DNA from: TMED13 sp042090305
GTDB lineage: Bacteria > Pseudomonadota > Alphaproteobacteria > Methylaequorales > Methylaequoraceae
Assembly (NCBI GenBank): GCA_042090305.1
Contig: JBELJQ010000022.1
Location: 1 to 28,223 of the forward strand
DNA: 28,223 bases
Reading direction: 5' to 3'
In this document: in pieces, positions 16,417 to 23,600 of the stretch
Layout: each line of letters starts with the position of its first letter
How positions within the stretch are numbered: position 1 is the stretch's first letter
Made by a program: the position numbers and the translations under genes
The notes under the pieces: generated by a model
Databases searched by the model: none
What the model was told of the DNA's origin: nothing
Seen by the model: the letters and a program-made list of their open reading frames with translations, nothing else

Positions 16417-17154
16417 TCATTTGGGAGTAAAAAAAGAAGTCTGTTTATATTGTGAAACAAGCTCGTAGTTATTTTCACTTAAATACCTAAATATGTTTGA
16501 GCGAAAAATTTCTTTTGTTTTTGAAACATGAATTTCTATCGAGATAAGTTTAGGCCTATAATCATTTAGATTTAAGCCTTTGAGAACATCAAATTCATGA
16601 CCCTCCACATCTATATTTAAAAAATTAAAATCTCTTGCAACTTTATTAGTTTTAAAAATATTGTTTAGAGTGTTTTTTTTAACTTTTCTTTTCGTAAAGT
16701 TTTTATTAAATTCACCTCTCCATTTTTTGGCAAGCTTTAATTGAGTTGTATTAACCCCAGATCCTATTTCAAATAAATAAGCATTTATGAAACCCTTTGA
16801 CGATGATACTGCAATATCCAGGTTCACATCTCTTTTTCTAAAAATATCAAATAGTCTCAGATTTTCTTGCATCATATCAATATTAATACCATTCCATCCT
16901 TTTTGGTAAAGTAAGTAAGTAAGAGAACCATTAATTGGATGAAGTGCCCCAACATCAACGTAGAAACCTTTTTTTAAGTTACGGAAGAACTTTGCTATGA
17001 AAATATCTTCTCCACTTCCACCATAAGATTTGAATGATTTAAATTTATATTTGAAATACCTATATATATAGTAAATTAAAGATGTTTTTATAAATTTTTT
17101 TTTGAAGGATTTTAGCATTCTTCCCAATATTAACTTTATATGTTTAATTTTCAA
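16417..17154 (-). CDS. FkbM-family methyltransferase
   Basis: This 245-residue SAM-dependent methyltransferase has the FkbM domain: GSGEDIFIAKFF, GFYVDVGALHPINGS as motif I (about residues 67-81), GINIDMMQENLRLF, AVSSSKGF, and FLNIDVEGHEFDVLKGL with the conserved D-x-E-G-H. Family members O-methylate sugars or polyketides and are common in O-antigen and capsule clusters, which fits the surrounding sugar genes. The N-terminal 45 residues are basic and precede the domain. ATG at 17154 overlaps the start of divergent dsbB by 15 bases. An in-frame ATG twelve codons downstream (near 17118) would remove the overlap, so the true start is uncertain. Confidence 0.87.
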   Translation of the reverse strand: MKIKHIKLILGRMLKSFKKKFIKTSLIYYIYRYFKYKFKSFKSYGGSGEDIFIAKFFRNLKKGFYVDVGALHPINGSLTYLLYQKGWNGINIDMMQENLRLFDIFRKRDVNLDIAVSSSKGFINAYLFEIGSGVNTTQLKLAKKWRGEFNKNFTKRKVKKNTLNNIFKTNKVARDFNFLNIDVEGHEFDVLKGLNLNDYRPKLISIEIHVSKTKEIFRSNIFRYLSENNYELVSQYKQTSFFTPK

Positions 17155-17625
17155 TTCATAAGAAAAAACACAGAGTATTTGTTAATTACTGTGAGCCTTT
17201 GTATCTTAATTTCAACTTTGTTGATTGAATATATTTTTAATTTTCCACCTTGTAAATTATGTATTTACCAACGTATTCCTTATTTACTCATAATAATACT
17301 TGGTATAGGTCTAGTCTTTTTTAAAAAAATAAGAGAGTTCTTATTCATTTTTATAATTTTACAGATAGCTAATCTTTTCATAGCATCTTTTCATAGTCTA
17401 GTTGAAAGGGGGGTCATTGAATATGAAATGAGTTGTACTTCTACTGGATCTGATTTACAAACAATCGATGAGCTTAGGAATTTTTTAGAAAAAGTTCCCA
17501 TTGCTAAATGTAACGAAATCTTGTTTTCAATAATGGGTTTGTCATTAGCTAATTTTAATTTAATAGTCTCTGTACTTTTAATTATATGGGCTTATGCTAT
17601 TTTAAGTTTTAATGAAAGAAAATAA
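17140..17625 (+). CDS. dsbB: Disulfide bond formation protein DsbB-like
   Basis: This inner-membrane quinone-linked thiol oxidase reoxidises DsbA. Its 161 residues have four membrane helices. A CKLC pair followed by IYQRIPY lies after helix 1 (about residues 38-48), matching the first redox pair of DsbB. A second periplasmic pair has one Cys in MSCTSTGSD and the other in IAKCNE. All four cysteines needed for electron transfer to quinone are present. It overlaps coq7 by 14 bases, which ties quinone-dependent oxidation and ubiquinone synthesis into one transcript. The TlpA-like protein at the right end of the window is another thiol-redox protein but is not linked by operon. Confidence 0.88.
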   Translation: MFNFQFIRKNTEYLLITVSLCILISTLLIEYIFNFPPCKLCIYQRIPYLLIIILGIGLVFFKKIREFLFIFIILQIANLFIASFHSLVERGVIEYEMSCTSTGSDLQTIDELRNFLEKVPIAKCNEILFSIMGLSLANFNLIVSVLLIIWAYAILSFNERK

Positions 17626-18133
17626 AAAAAAAATTGATGAAATTCTTAGAGTTAACCATGCTGGAGAATATGGAGCACAAATAATTTATAATTCTCAAAT
17701 TAGATTTAGTAAAAATAACTCTCTCAAAAAAGAACTTAAAAGAATCTCTTCTGAAGAGAAGGTTCACTTAGAATATTTTCAACAACAAATATTATCAAAC
17801 AGAACTAGACCAACAATAATGCAACCCTTATGGAAGGTCGGAGGAACTGCATTAGGGTTTGTATCATCCCTGCTAGGAGAAAAATATGTTCATGCTTGTA
17901 CTGAAGCAATCGAAAGTACAATTGTCGATCATTACCAAGAACAAGTAAAATATTTGAAAAAAAGAAATGTAAGAAGTGATTTAAGAAAGAATATTATGAA
18001 ATTTTGTGATGAAGAAAATAAGCATAAATTGAGCTCCCAAAAAAAAAATAAAAATCAAAAGGGGACTTTTCTTTTCAAAAAAATCACAAAGAATATTACA
18101 AAATTAGCAATAAAAATATCAAAAAAATTGTAA
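17612..18133 (+). CDS. coq7: Demethoxyubiquinone hydroxylase (COQ7 family)
   Basis: This di-iron monooxygenase inserts the last ring hydroxyl in ubiquinone synthesis. The 173 residues start with the typical ILRVNHAGEYGAQIIY (first Glu ligand). Then come EEKVHLEYF (Glu-x-x-His), the conserved PLWKVGGTALGFVSSLLGE, EAIESTIVDHYQEQ with the third Glu, and DEENKHK (Glu-x-x-His-like second pair). All expected iron ligands are visible. COQ7 is common in alphaproteobacteria, which supports the organism call. The last 25 residues are lysine-rich and diverge from the core. Its stop codon directly abuts the stop of the convergent HNH gene with no base between. Confidence 0.93.
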   Translation: MKENKKKIDEILRVNHAGEYGAQIIYNSQIRFSKNNSLKKELKRISSEEKVHLEYFQQQILSNRTRPTIMQPLWKVGGTALGFVSSLLGEKYVHACTEAIESTIVDHYQEQVKYLKKRNVRSDLRKNIMKFCDEENKHKLSSQKKNKNQKGTFLFKKITKNITKLAIKISKKL

Positions 18134-18694
18134 TTAAGGCTCTAGCTCTGAGTCCCAATATAAAAAATCATTCCAACTTTGATGCAAAAAATTTGGTGGG
18201 AATAATCTTCCAATTTCTTTTAATTCATAATTATTTGGAGTGTATGGGTTTGAGGTCAATGAAAAACTCGTTTTGGCAAGTAGCTTATTTCCTTTAGTAG
18301 TATTGCATCTCCTACAGCATGTAACCACGTTATCCCAAGTTGTTTGTCCACCTCTTGATTTTGGTAAAACATGGTCAAATGTTAAATCTTCAACTTTGAA
18401 ACTTGTGTGACAATATTGGCATAAAAATTTGTCTCGTAAGAATACATTAAATCTCGTAAAAGCTGCTTTCTCGGGAAGAGAGATATAATCTTTTAATGAA
18501 ATTACACTTGGGAGTTTGAATTTTGTTGAAGGTGATCTTACATATTTATCGTATTCGGAAACTACATTTACTCTTTCTAAAAACACTGCTTTAAGTGCAT
18601 CCTTCCAAGACCAGGTGGATAAAGGGTAGTAACTCAAAGGCTGATAATCAGCGTTTAGTACGAGTGCTGGACAACTATTTGAAGATAAATTCAT
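18134..18694 (-). CDS. HNH endonuclease domain protein
   Basis: The 186-residue protein has a clear HNH nuclease domain in its centre (about residues 90-140). A CQYC pair and a CCRRC group form a zinc knuckle around FDHVLPKSRGG and TTWDNVVTCC, ending TKGNK. The N-terminal part (ALVLNADYQPLSYYPL... WSWKDALKAVFL) is the usual lead-in of a widespread chromosomal HNH family in proteobacteria and actinobacteria whose role is not established. It is not linked to a toxin, immunity gene or prophage. It has a good Shine-Dalgarno (AGGAAG) just before ATG, and a 10-bp hairpin lies right upstream of that site. Confidence 0.9.
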   Translation of the reverse strand: MNLSSNSCPALVLNADYQPLSYYPLSTWSWKDALKAVFLERVNVVSEYDKYVRSPSTKFKLPSVISLKDYISLPEKAAFTRFNVFLRDKFLCQYCHTSFKVEDLTFDHVLPKSRGGQTTWDNVVTCCRRCNTTKGNKLLAKTSFSLTSNPYTPNNYELKEIGRLFPPNFLHQSWNDFLYWDSELEP

Positions 18695-18705
18695 AATGAC
18701 TTCCT

Positions 18706-18735
18706 ATTGTAATAATATTGCAAGTTTATTACAAT
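18706..18735 (-). promoter_or_regulatory. Hairpin/palindrome just upstream of HNH ribosome binding site
   Basis: An exact 10-bp inverted repeat (ATTGTAATAA at 18706-18715 and TTATTACAAT at 18726-18735) surrounds a 10-base spacer. On the minus strand it starts one base after the esterase stop and ends right before the AGGAAG site of the HNH gene. It could be an operator, an mRNA element that affects HNH translation, or a weak transcript end. There is no GC-rich stem or following U-run, so a classical terminator is unlikely. Confidence 0.4.
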
Positions 18736-18736
18736 T

Positions 18737-19390
18737 TTAAATATTAAATGTTTTTTTTATGAATTCTAAACCATATTCCAGACCACCTTCATCAATTCCA
18801 TGACCTAAAAAATCTTTTATTTTATGATCTACATCGAAACTAAGGGACTTCAGTTTTTTGTATGCATTAATAGTTTGTTCAAATGGTATTACATCGTCAT
18901 TTTTGCCGTGATATAATCGAATCGGGGGCTTACTTTTAATATTAAGATTAAAATCATCGTCGCTTAAAAGTAGGCCTGAATAACCCATTATCCCAGCACA
19001 CTTAGAATTTCTTTGACACAAATGATATAGAGCCATCATTGTTCCTTGTGAGAAAGAAACAAAAAATATTTTCTCTTGAGGAACCTTTGTTTCTTTAGAG
19101 ATATGATCAATAAATCCATTAAGATATGGTCCGGCCTTGTCCAAACCACTACCAATACTTTCAGGGGATATTGAACTTAGCTCAAACCATTGGTATGCAT
19201 TATTTCCCCAAGGGCATTCAAATGGTGCATTAGGTGAAATAAACATCGTATTTGGAAGTTCTTTTTGCCAAGCACTTCCAATGGTTATCAAATCATGACC
19301 ATTGGCACCATAACCATGTAAAAATATAATTATCTTATCGAACTGTCCCGGATCAAAATTAATAGCAGGGCCATTTAAAAATTTATTCAT
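18737..19390 (-). CDS. Carboxylesterase/phospholipase-like alpha/beta hydrolase (YpfH type)
   Basis: This 217-residue alpha/beta hydrolase belongs to the phospholipase/carboxylesterase family. The oxyanion-hole segment is IIFLHGYGANG (about residues 21-31). SPNAPFECPWG follows, then the nucleophile elbow SFSQG (Ser near residue 114; the usual first Gly is replaced by Ser). The Asp is in YHGKNDDVIPF, and the His is in LGHGIDEGGLEY. Family members hydrolyse short-chain esters; the real substrate is unknown. There is no signal peptide, so it is cytosolic. It overlaps the upstream Nudix gene by eight bases, so both are in the ecm-nudix-esterase run on the minus strand. The length is typical. Confidence 0.88.
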   Translation of the reverse strand: MNKFLNGPAINFDPGQFDKIIIFLHGYGANGHDLITIGSAWQKELPNTMFISPNAPFECPWGNNAYQWFELSSISPESIGSGLDKAGPYLNGFIDHISKETKVPQEKIFFVSFSQGTMMALYHLCQRNSKCAGIMGYSGLLLSDDDFNLNIKSKPPIRLYHGKNDDVIPFEQTINAYKKLKSLSFDVDHKIKDFLGHGIDEGGLEYGLEFIKKTFNI

Positions 19391-20233
19391 TTAATCGTAA
19401 TATTTTCTTAATTTCAACAATAGTCCCTTTTGATAAAAAATGATAATCATTTAATAAAATAAAATCTAAAATAGGGATTATACAATTAGGTTTTAGCTGA
19501 TTCTTCTCTAGTAATTTATATATATTTTCAAGAGTAAGAGAAAAAAAACTTTCAACTTCACCATCAATATTTTTAAGTTCTAACTCATCAACTTTATTAA
19601 GGTGATAATTAAAAATAACGGCTGAAATAAAATTATTATTATTATTATGAAAATAACTAACGATATTTCCACGTTGAACTTTTTTTAAGAACTTACTACT
19701 AATCCCTGCTTCTTCATATGCTTCTTTTTTTAAATTTTCAAAAATTGATAAATTTATTGGTTGTCCACCTGCCACAGTATTATCTACATAACCAGGAAAA
19801 CTTTTAGATTTTTCTGATCTTTTAGCAAAATAGATAATAAATTTGTCTTTATGCTTTTTCCAAACGTTACAATGCACCCCATATGATGGTAAGCCAAAAA
19901 GTGATAAGAAGTTTCTTTTGATATTAAATATATTTTTGCTACAGAATTTAGCTGTTTCGGAAAAAACTTTTTTTGGCTTTAGGGATGGATATAAAAAGAC
20001 TGGACAAGTCTCAGTTGATGACTCATTTTTTTCCAGATTCCTTATAAACTCGACTAATTTAGAAAGTTTGATGGAATTATAATCTATTTTTAAAAAATTA
20101 TCCGACACAATTTTATTGTTTAACCAACCAATATTTTTGTTATCAAACTTTATGGGTGTATATGCACTTAAATCAAAAATATTTATTTGCTTTAAAAGGT
20201 CTATAGCTAATTCAAGAGTTTTTTTTTGCTCAT
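19383..20233 (-). CDS. Nudix hydrolase with N-terminal DUF4743; start separated by a poly-A frameshift
   Basis: The intact frame, read from GTG at 20106-20108, gives 241 residues. It has a Nudix-like region (AGGQPINL then LKKEAYEEAGI, about residues 127-150), with Leu where the usual Glu after G-x5 stands. The same frame is open much further upstream: back to about 20221 it reads residues such as LELAIDLL and NIGWLNNKI, which look like the normal DUF4743 N-terminus. It has no ATG, GTG or TTG there. An ATG at 20231-20233 lies in another frame, overlaps the ecm stop as ATGA, and begins M-S-K-K-K. A run of nine A (20219-20227 as T) joins the two. One extra A would give a continuous protein of 283 residues. 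Either the run is miscounted or slippage restores the frame. Family members act on nucleotide- or thiamine-linked diphosphates; the substrate is unknown. Confidence 0.8.
20219..20227 (-). other. A9 homopolymer causing apparent frameshift at the start of the Nudix gene
   Basis: Nine T on the plus strand are nine A in the coding strand, six bases after an ATG that overlaps the ecm stop (ATGA). Reading with ten A, or with seven, places the ATG in frame with the whole downstream Nudix protein; nine do not. Runs of nine or more A are known sites of transcriptional slippage and also of sequencing and assembly miscounts. Confidence 0.6.
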
Positions 20234-22212
20234 ACAGAATCTTTGATGATTGATGTAATTCTTTTTAGAATATCTTCAATTCTAAAGTCTTTTGGAGTGA
20301 ACACTGCCTTAACCCCCTTGGATAACAATTTCTTTTCATCTTTAGGCGGGATAATTCCTCCCACAATTACAGGTATGTGAGAATAATTATTTTTTTTTAA
20401 TAAATTTAGAATTACATTTACTAAGTGAACGTGAGACCCAGATAAAATTGATAAGCCTATAATATGCACTCCTTCTTCAATTGAGGCCACAACCAATTGT
20501 TCAGGTGTTGACCTGATACCATCATAAACGACTTCTATACCAATATCTCTTGCTCTTACCGCAATCTGTTCAGCTCCGTTAGAGTGTCCATCTAATCCGG
20601 GCTTTCCAACAAGCATCTTTGGACGTCTTTTCATTTTTTTTGTTATTGATTCTATTTCTTTAGATATAAGGTTTATTTCATCTGAAGCAGTCTTTCTTTT
20701 TCGTATACTTGAGGAAACGATTCCGGTAGGAGCTCGATATTCTCCAAATACATCTCTCATTGTATCAGACCATTCACCAGTTGTTACACCTTCGTGGGCA
20801 CATTTTATTGATATATCCATAATATTCTCACCAGTTTTTGCCTTTTCTTTTAACGTTGAAAGAAGTTTGATAATTTTTCTTTTATCTCTTTTAGCCTTCC
20901 ATTGAACAACATTTTTTACCTGAGACTTTTCTGAATTTTCATCAACTTTCATAAATCCTCCATCTACTTTAGAGATTAAAGGTGAAGATTCTCCATCCTC
21001 AAAACAATTTACACCCACAACCTTTTGATCACCAGATTCGATATTTCTTTGCCTTTGTGTTTGAGATTTTACAAGTTGACTTTTCATGTAACCGTTTTCA
21101 ATAGCCTGAATCAATCCTCCAAATTCATCAACATTTTTTAGCTCTTGATGTGCCGAATCTTTTAAATCGTTAACTTTATTCCTTAAAACCTGAGATCCAG
21201 AGAAAATATCGTTAAATTCTAGTAAATCTGTTTCATAAGCCATTATTTGCTGAAGTCTTAGACTCCATTGCTGATCCCACGGTCTTGGTAAACCAAGAGC
21301 TTCATTCCAGGCTGGGAGTTGTACAGCGCGTGCTCGTGAATTTTTGGCCAAAACAACTGGAAGCATTTGAATTAATATCCTATAAACATTATTTTCAGGC
21401 TGTAGCTCTGTTAATCCAAGAGAGTTTACCTGCATACCATACCTAAACCTCCTATATTTTGAATCCTTAACAGAAAATCTCTTTTTACAGATTTCATCCC
21501 ACAATTCGGTGAATGCTATCATCTTAGATGTTTCAGTAATAAAACGCATTCCTGAATTTACGAAGAAACTGATTCTACCAACAATTTTTTCAAAAAGATT
21601 TTTGTCAATTTGTTCTGAATTTCTGAGAAACTCTAAAATTCCAATAGCAGTGGCAAGAGAAAATGAAAGTTCCTGTTCTGGTGTAGCACCAGCTTCTTGG
21701 AGATGATAAGAACAAATATTGATTGGATTCCATTTTGGAACTTCTTGGGTAGTAAATTTTATAACATCAGTTGTCAGTTTAAGACTTGGGCCTGGAGGAA
21801 ATATATAAGTACCTCTAGAAAGATATTCCTTGGTAATGTCATTTTGGGTGGTTCCTGATAACAGTTTTCTGTCAACACCCTGTTTTTCAGCAGTTGCTAT
21901 ATATAGAGATAATAACCATGGTGCAGGAGCGTTTATAGTCATTGAAGTATTCATTTTTTCTAAAGGTATTTTTTTGAATAAAGTTTGCATATTACCAACG
22001 TGACTAATTGGCACACCAACCTTACCAACCTCACCCTTAGAGAGAATATGATCAGAGTCGTAGCCAGTTTGTGTAGGAAGATCAAATGCCACAGAAAGGC
22101 CTGTTTGCCCTTTTTTTAAGTTTTGTTTATATAAATTATTTGATGCCTCAGCACTGGAGTGACCAGCATAGGTTCTAATAAGCCATGGTTTATCTTTCGC
22201 CGTATTATTCAT
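20230..22212 (-). CDS. ecm: Ethylmalonyl-CoA mutase (adenosylcobalamin-dependent)
   Basis: This rearranges (2R)-ethylmalonyl-CoA to (2S)-methylsuccinyl-CoA in the ethylmalonyl-CoA pathway. The 660 residues form a single chain. The N-terminal TIM-barrel substrate domain contains RTYAGHSSAEASNNLY, KGQTGLSVAFDLPTQTGYDS and MNTSMTINAPAPWLL. The C-terminal B12-binding domain (about 530-660) has the lower-ligand motif LDGHSNG (Asp-x-His-x-x-Gly), then LSILSGSH and VGGIIPP. The length and start match MeaA/Ecm better than methylmalonyl-CoA mutase large subunits, which are longer. Context decides: ccr, mcd and the cobalamin adenosyltransferase gene are next door. It is first in a minus-strand run with the Nudix, esterase and possibly HNH genes, whose relation to the pathway is unclear. 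Transcription must start in the 129-base region shared with ccr. Confidence 0.94.
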   Translation of the reverse strand: MNNTAKDKPWLIRTYAGHSSAEASNNLYKQNLKKGQTGLSVAFDLPTQTGYDSDHILSKGEVGKVGVPISHVGNMQTLFKKIPLEKMNTSMTINAPAPWLLSLYIATAEKQGVDRKLLSGTTQNDITKEYLSRGTYIFPPGPSLKLTTDVIKFTTQEVPKWNPINICSYHLQEAGATPEQELSFSLATAIGILEFLRNSEQIDKNLFEKIVGRISFFVNSGMRFITETSKMIAFTELWDEICKKRFSVKDSKYRRFRYGMQVNSLGLTELQPENNVYRILIQMLPVVLAKNSRARAVQLPAWNEALGLPRPWDQQWSLRLQQIMAYETDLLEFNDIFSGSQVLRNKVNDLKDSAHQELKNVDEFGGLIQAIENGYMKSQLVKSQTQRQRNIESGDQKVVGVNCFEDGESSPLISKVDGGFMKVDENSEKSQVKNVVQWKAKRDKRKIIKLLSTLKEKAKTGENIMDISIKCAHEGVTTGEWSDTMRDVFGEYRAPTGIVSSSIRKRKTASDEINLISKEIESITKKMKRRPKMLVGKPGLDGHSNGAEQIAVRARDIGIEVVYDGIRSTPEQLVVASIEEGVHIIGLSILSGSHVHLVNVILNLLKKNNYSHIPVIVGGIIPPKDEKKLLSKGVKAVFTPKDFRIEDILKRITSIIKDSV

Positions 22213-22225
22213 AATAAATAAATTA

Positions 22226-22316
22226 TATCAAATAATTTTGGTAACAATAAAAAATTAATGTATTTTTTAAATTAAGTGATATAACGTAATTTTTTTATAA
22301 TTCAAATTATTTGATA
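22226..22316. promoter_or_regulatory. 13-bp inverted repeat in the ecm-ccr divergent promoter region
   Basis: TATCAAATAATTT at 22226-22238 is repeated exactly as its reverse complement at 22304-22316, one copy near each gene start in the 129-base gap between ecm and ccr. The symmetric placement suggests paired binding sites for one regulator. A perfect TATAAT lies at 22296-22301, directly before the right copy, as a candidate -10 for ccr, though no good -35 accompanies it. In DNA this AT-rich some chance of coincidence remains. Confidence 0.45.
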
Positions 22317-22341
22317 GCTAATAGATTTGTAAGGAAAAATT

Positions 22342-23568
22342 ATGACAAAAAAAATATATGAACTTGGGGAAATACCCGAATTAGGTGAAATACCTGATGA
22401 AATGTATGCTTGGGTAATAAGAGAAGATAGATTAGGTGTCCCAGAAAAAGCAATGCAAATCGAAAGGATGCCAGTACAAAAACCAGGTAAAGATGAAGTT
22501 TTGGTAATGGTAATGGCAGTAGGCATTAATTACAATAACGTTTGGGCATCACAGGGTATACCAATCTCAGTTATAGGAAAAGATACAGGTTATCATATTG
22601 GAGGGTCAGATGCGTCTGGCATAGTATGGGCAGTTGGCGAAAATGTAAAGAGGTGGAAAGTTGGAGACGAAGTTATTATCCATTGTAACCGAGATGATGG
22701 TGATGATGAGGAATGTAATGGCGGTGAGCCTATGTATTCAAAGTCTCAACAAATCTGGGGTTATGAAACAAATGATGGTTCGTTTGCTCAATTTACTACT
22801 GTTCAGTCACGACAATTATTGAAAAAACCAAAACATTTATCTTGGGAGGAAAGTGGTTGTTACACTTTAACTTTGGCTACAGCTTACAGGATGCTTTTTG
22901 GACATCCTCCACATGCACTAAAACCTGGAATGAATGTTCTAATTTGGGGTGCATCTGGTGGTATAGGAAGTATGGCAGTTCAAATTTGTAAAGCTGTTGG
23001 TGCTAATGCTATCGGAATTATATCTGACGACGATAAAATTCCCTTTGTTAAAAATCTAGGAGCGGTAGGAGTTCTCAATAGAAAAAATTACGATTGTTTT
23101 GGTCAACTGCCAGATGTTAAAAATCCTGAGAGTTACAGTGATTTTATAAAAAAATGTAGAGTTCTAGGAAAAGATATTTGGGAAATAACAGGAAAAAAAG
23201 ATGTAGATATAGTTTTTGAACATCCCGGTGAATCAACATTTCCAGTTTCAACCTATCTTGTAAAAACTGGGGGAATGGTTGTGATATGCGCTGGTACATC
23301 TGGATATAATTTAACTATGGACGCCAGATATGTGTGGATGAGACAAAAAAGGATACAAGGAAGCCACTTTGCAAACTTATATCAGGCAAACCAAGCTAAT
23401 GAAATGATGATACAGAAGCTCATAAGCCCACTGATGTCAGAATGCTTTAAATGGGATGAAATACCATCCGCACATACAAAAATGATGAATAACAAGCACC
23501 TTCCAGGAAATATGGCCGCTTTAGTACAAGCTAAAAAAACTGGATTGAAAACTCTGAATGAAGTATAA
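22342..23568 (+). CDS. ccr: Crotonyl-CoA carboxylase/reductase
   Basis: This reductively carboxylates crotonyl-CoA with NADPH and CO2 to ethylmalonyl-CoA, the defining step of the ethylmalonyl-CoA pathway. The 408 residues belong to the zinc-independent medium-chain reductase fold. INYNNVWASQGIPI is in the N-terminal part, IWGYETNDGSFAQF follows, and the Rossmann loop is WGASGGIGSMAVQICKAVGA (about residues 203-222). IQGSHFANLYQANQANEM holds the His I recall as part of the CO2-binding pocket; the Asn of INYNN and the Glu of YETNDG also match the pocket as I recall it. The N-terminus has an imperfect tandem ELGEIP-ELGEIP; other Ccr proteins have a related but non-repeated sequence there. A good site AAGGA lies seven bases before the ATG. 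It is first in the ccr-mcd-hig1-pduO-etfBA operon. Confidence 0.96.
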   Translation: MTKKIYELGEIPELGEIPDEMYAWVIREDRLGVPEKAMQIERMPVQKPGKDEVLVMVMAVGINYNNVWASQGIPISVIGKDTGYHIGGSDASGIVWAVGENVKRWKVGDEVIIHCNRDDGDDEECNGGEPMYSKSQQIWGYETNDGSFAQFTTVQSRQLLKKPKHLSWEESGCYTLTLATAYRMLFGHPPHALKPGMNVLIWGASGGIGSMAVQICKAVGANAIGIISDDDKIPFVKNLGAVGVLNRKNYDCFGQLPDVKNPESYSDFIKKCRVLGKDIWEITGKKDVDIVFEHPGESTFPVSTYLVKTGGMVVICAGTSGYNLTMDARYVWMRQKRIQGSHFANLYQANQANEMMIQKLISPLMSECFKWDEIPSAHTKMMNNKHLPGNMAALVQAKKTGLKTLNEV

Positions 23569-23600
23569 TATATATAGATTAACCTTTGGATTGATATAAA

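Noticed and set aside
16417..17154. Long start overlap of fkbM and dsbB as a regulatory feature
   Set aside because: A later in-frame ATG in fkbM removes the overlap without touching the domain, so the overlap may be only an annotation artefact.
18134..18694. HNH gene as a homing endonuclease or toxin of a mobile element
   Set aside because: It matches a common stand-alone chromosomal HNH family, sits outside any intron or intein, and has no immunity or phage genes beside it.
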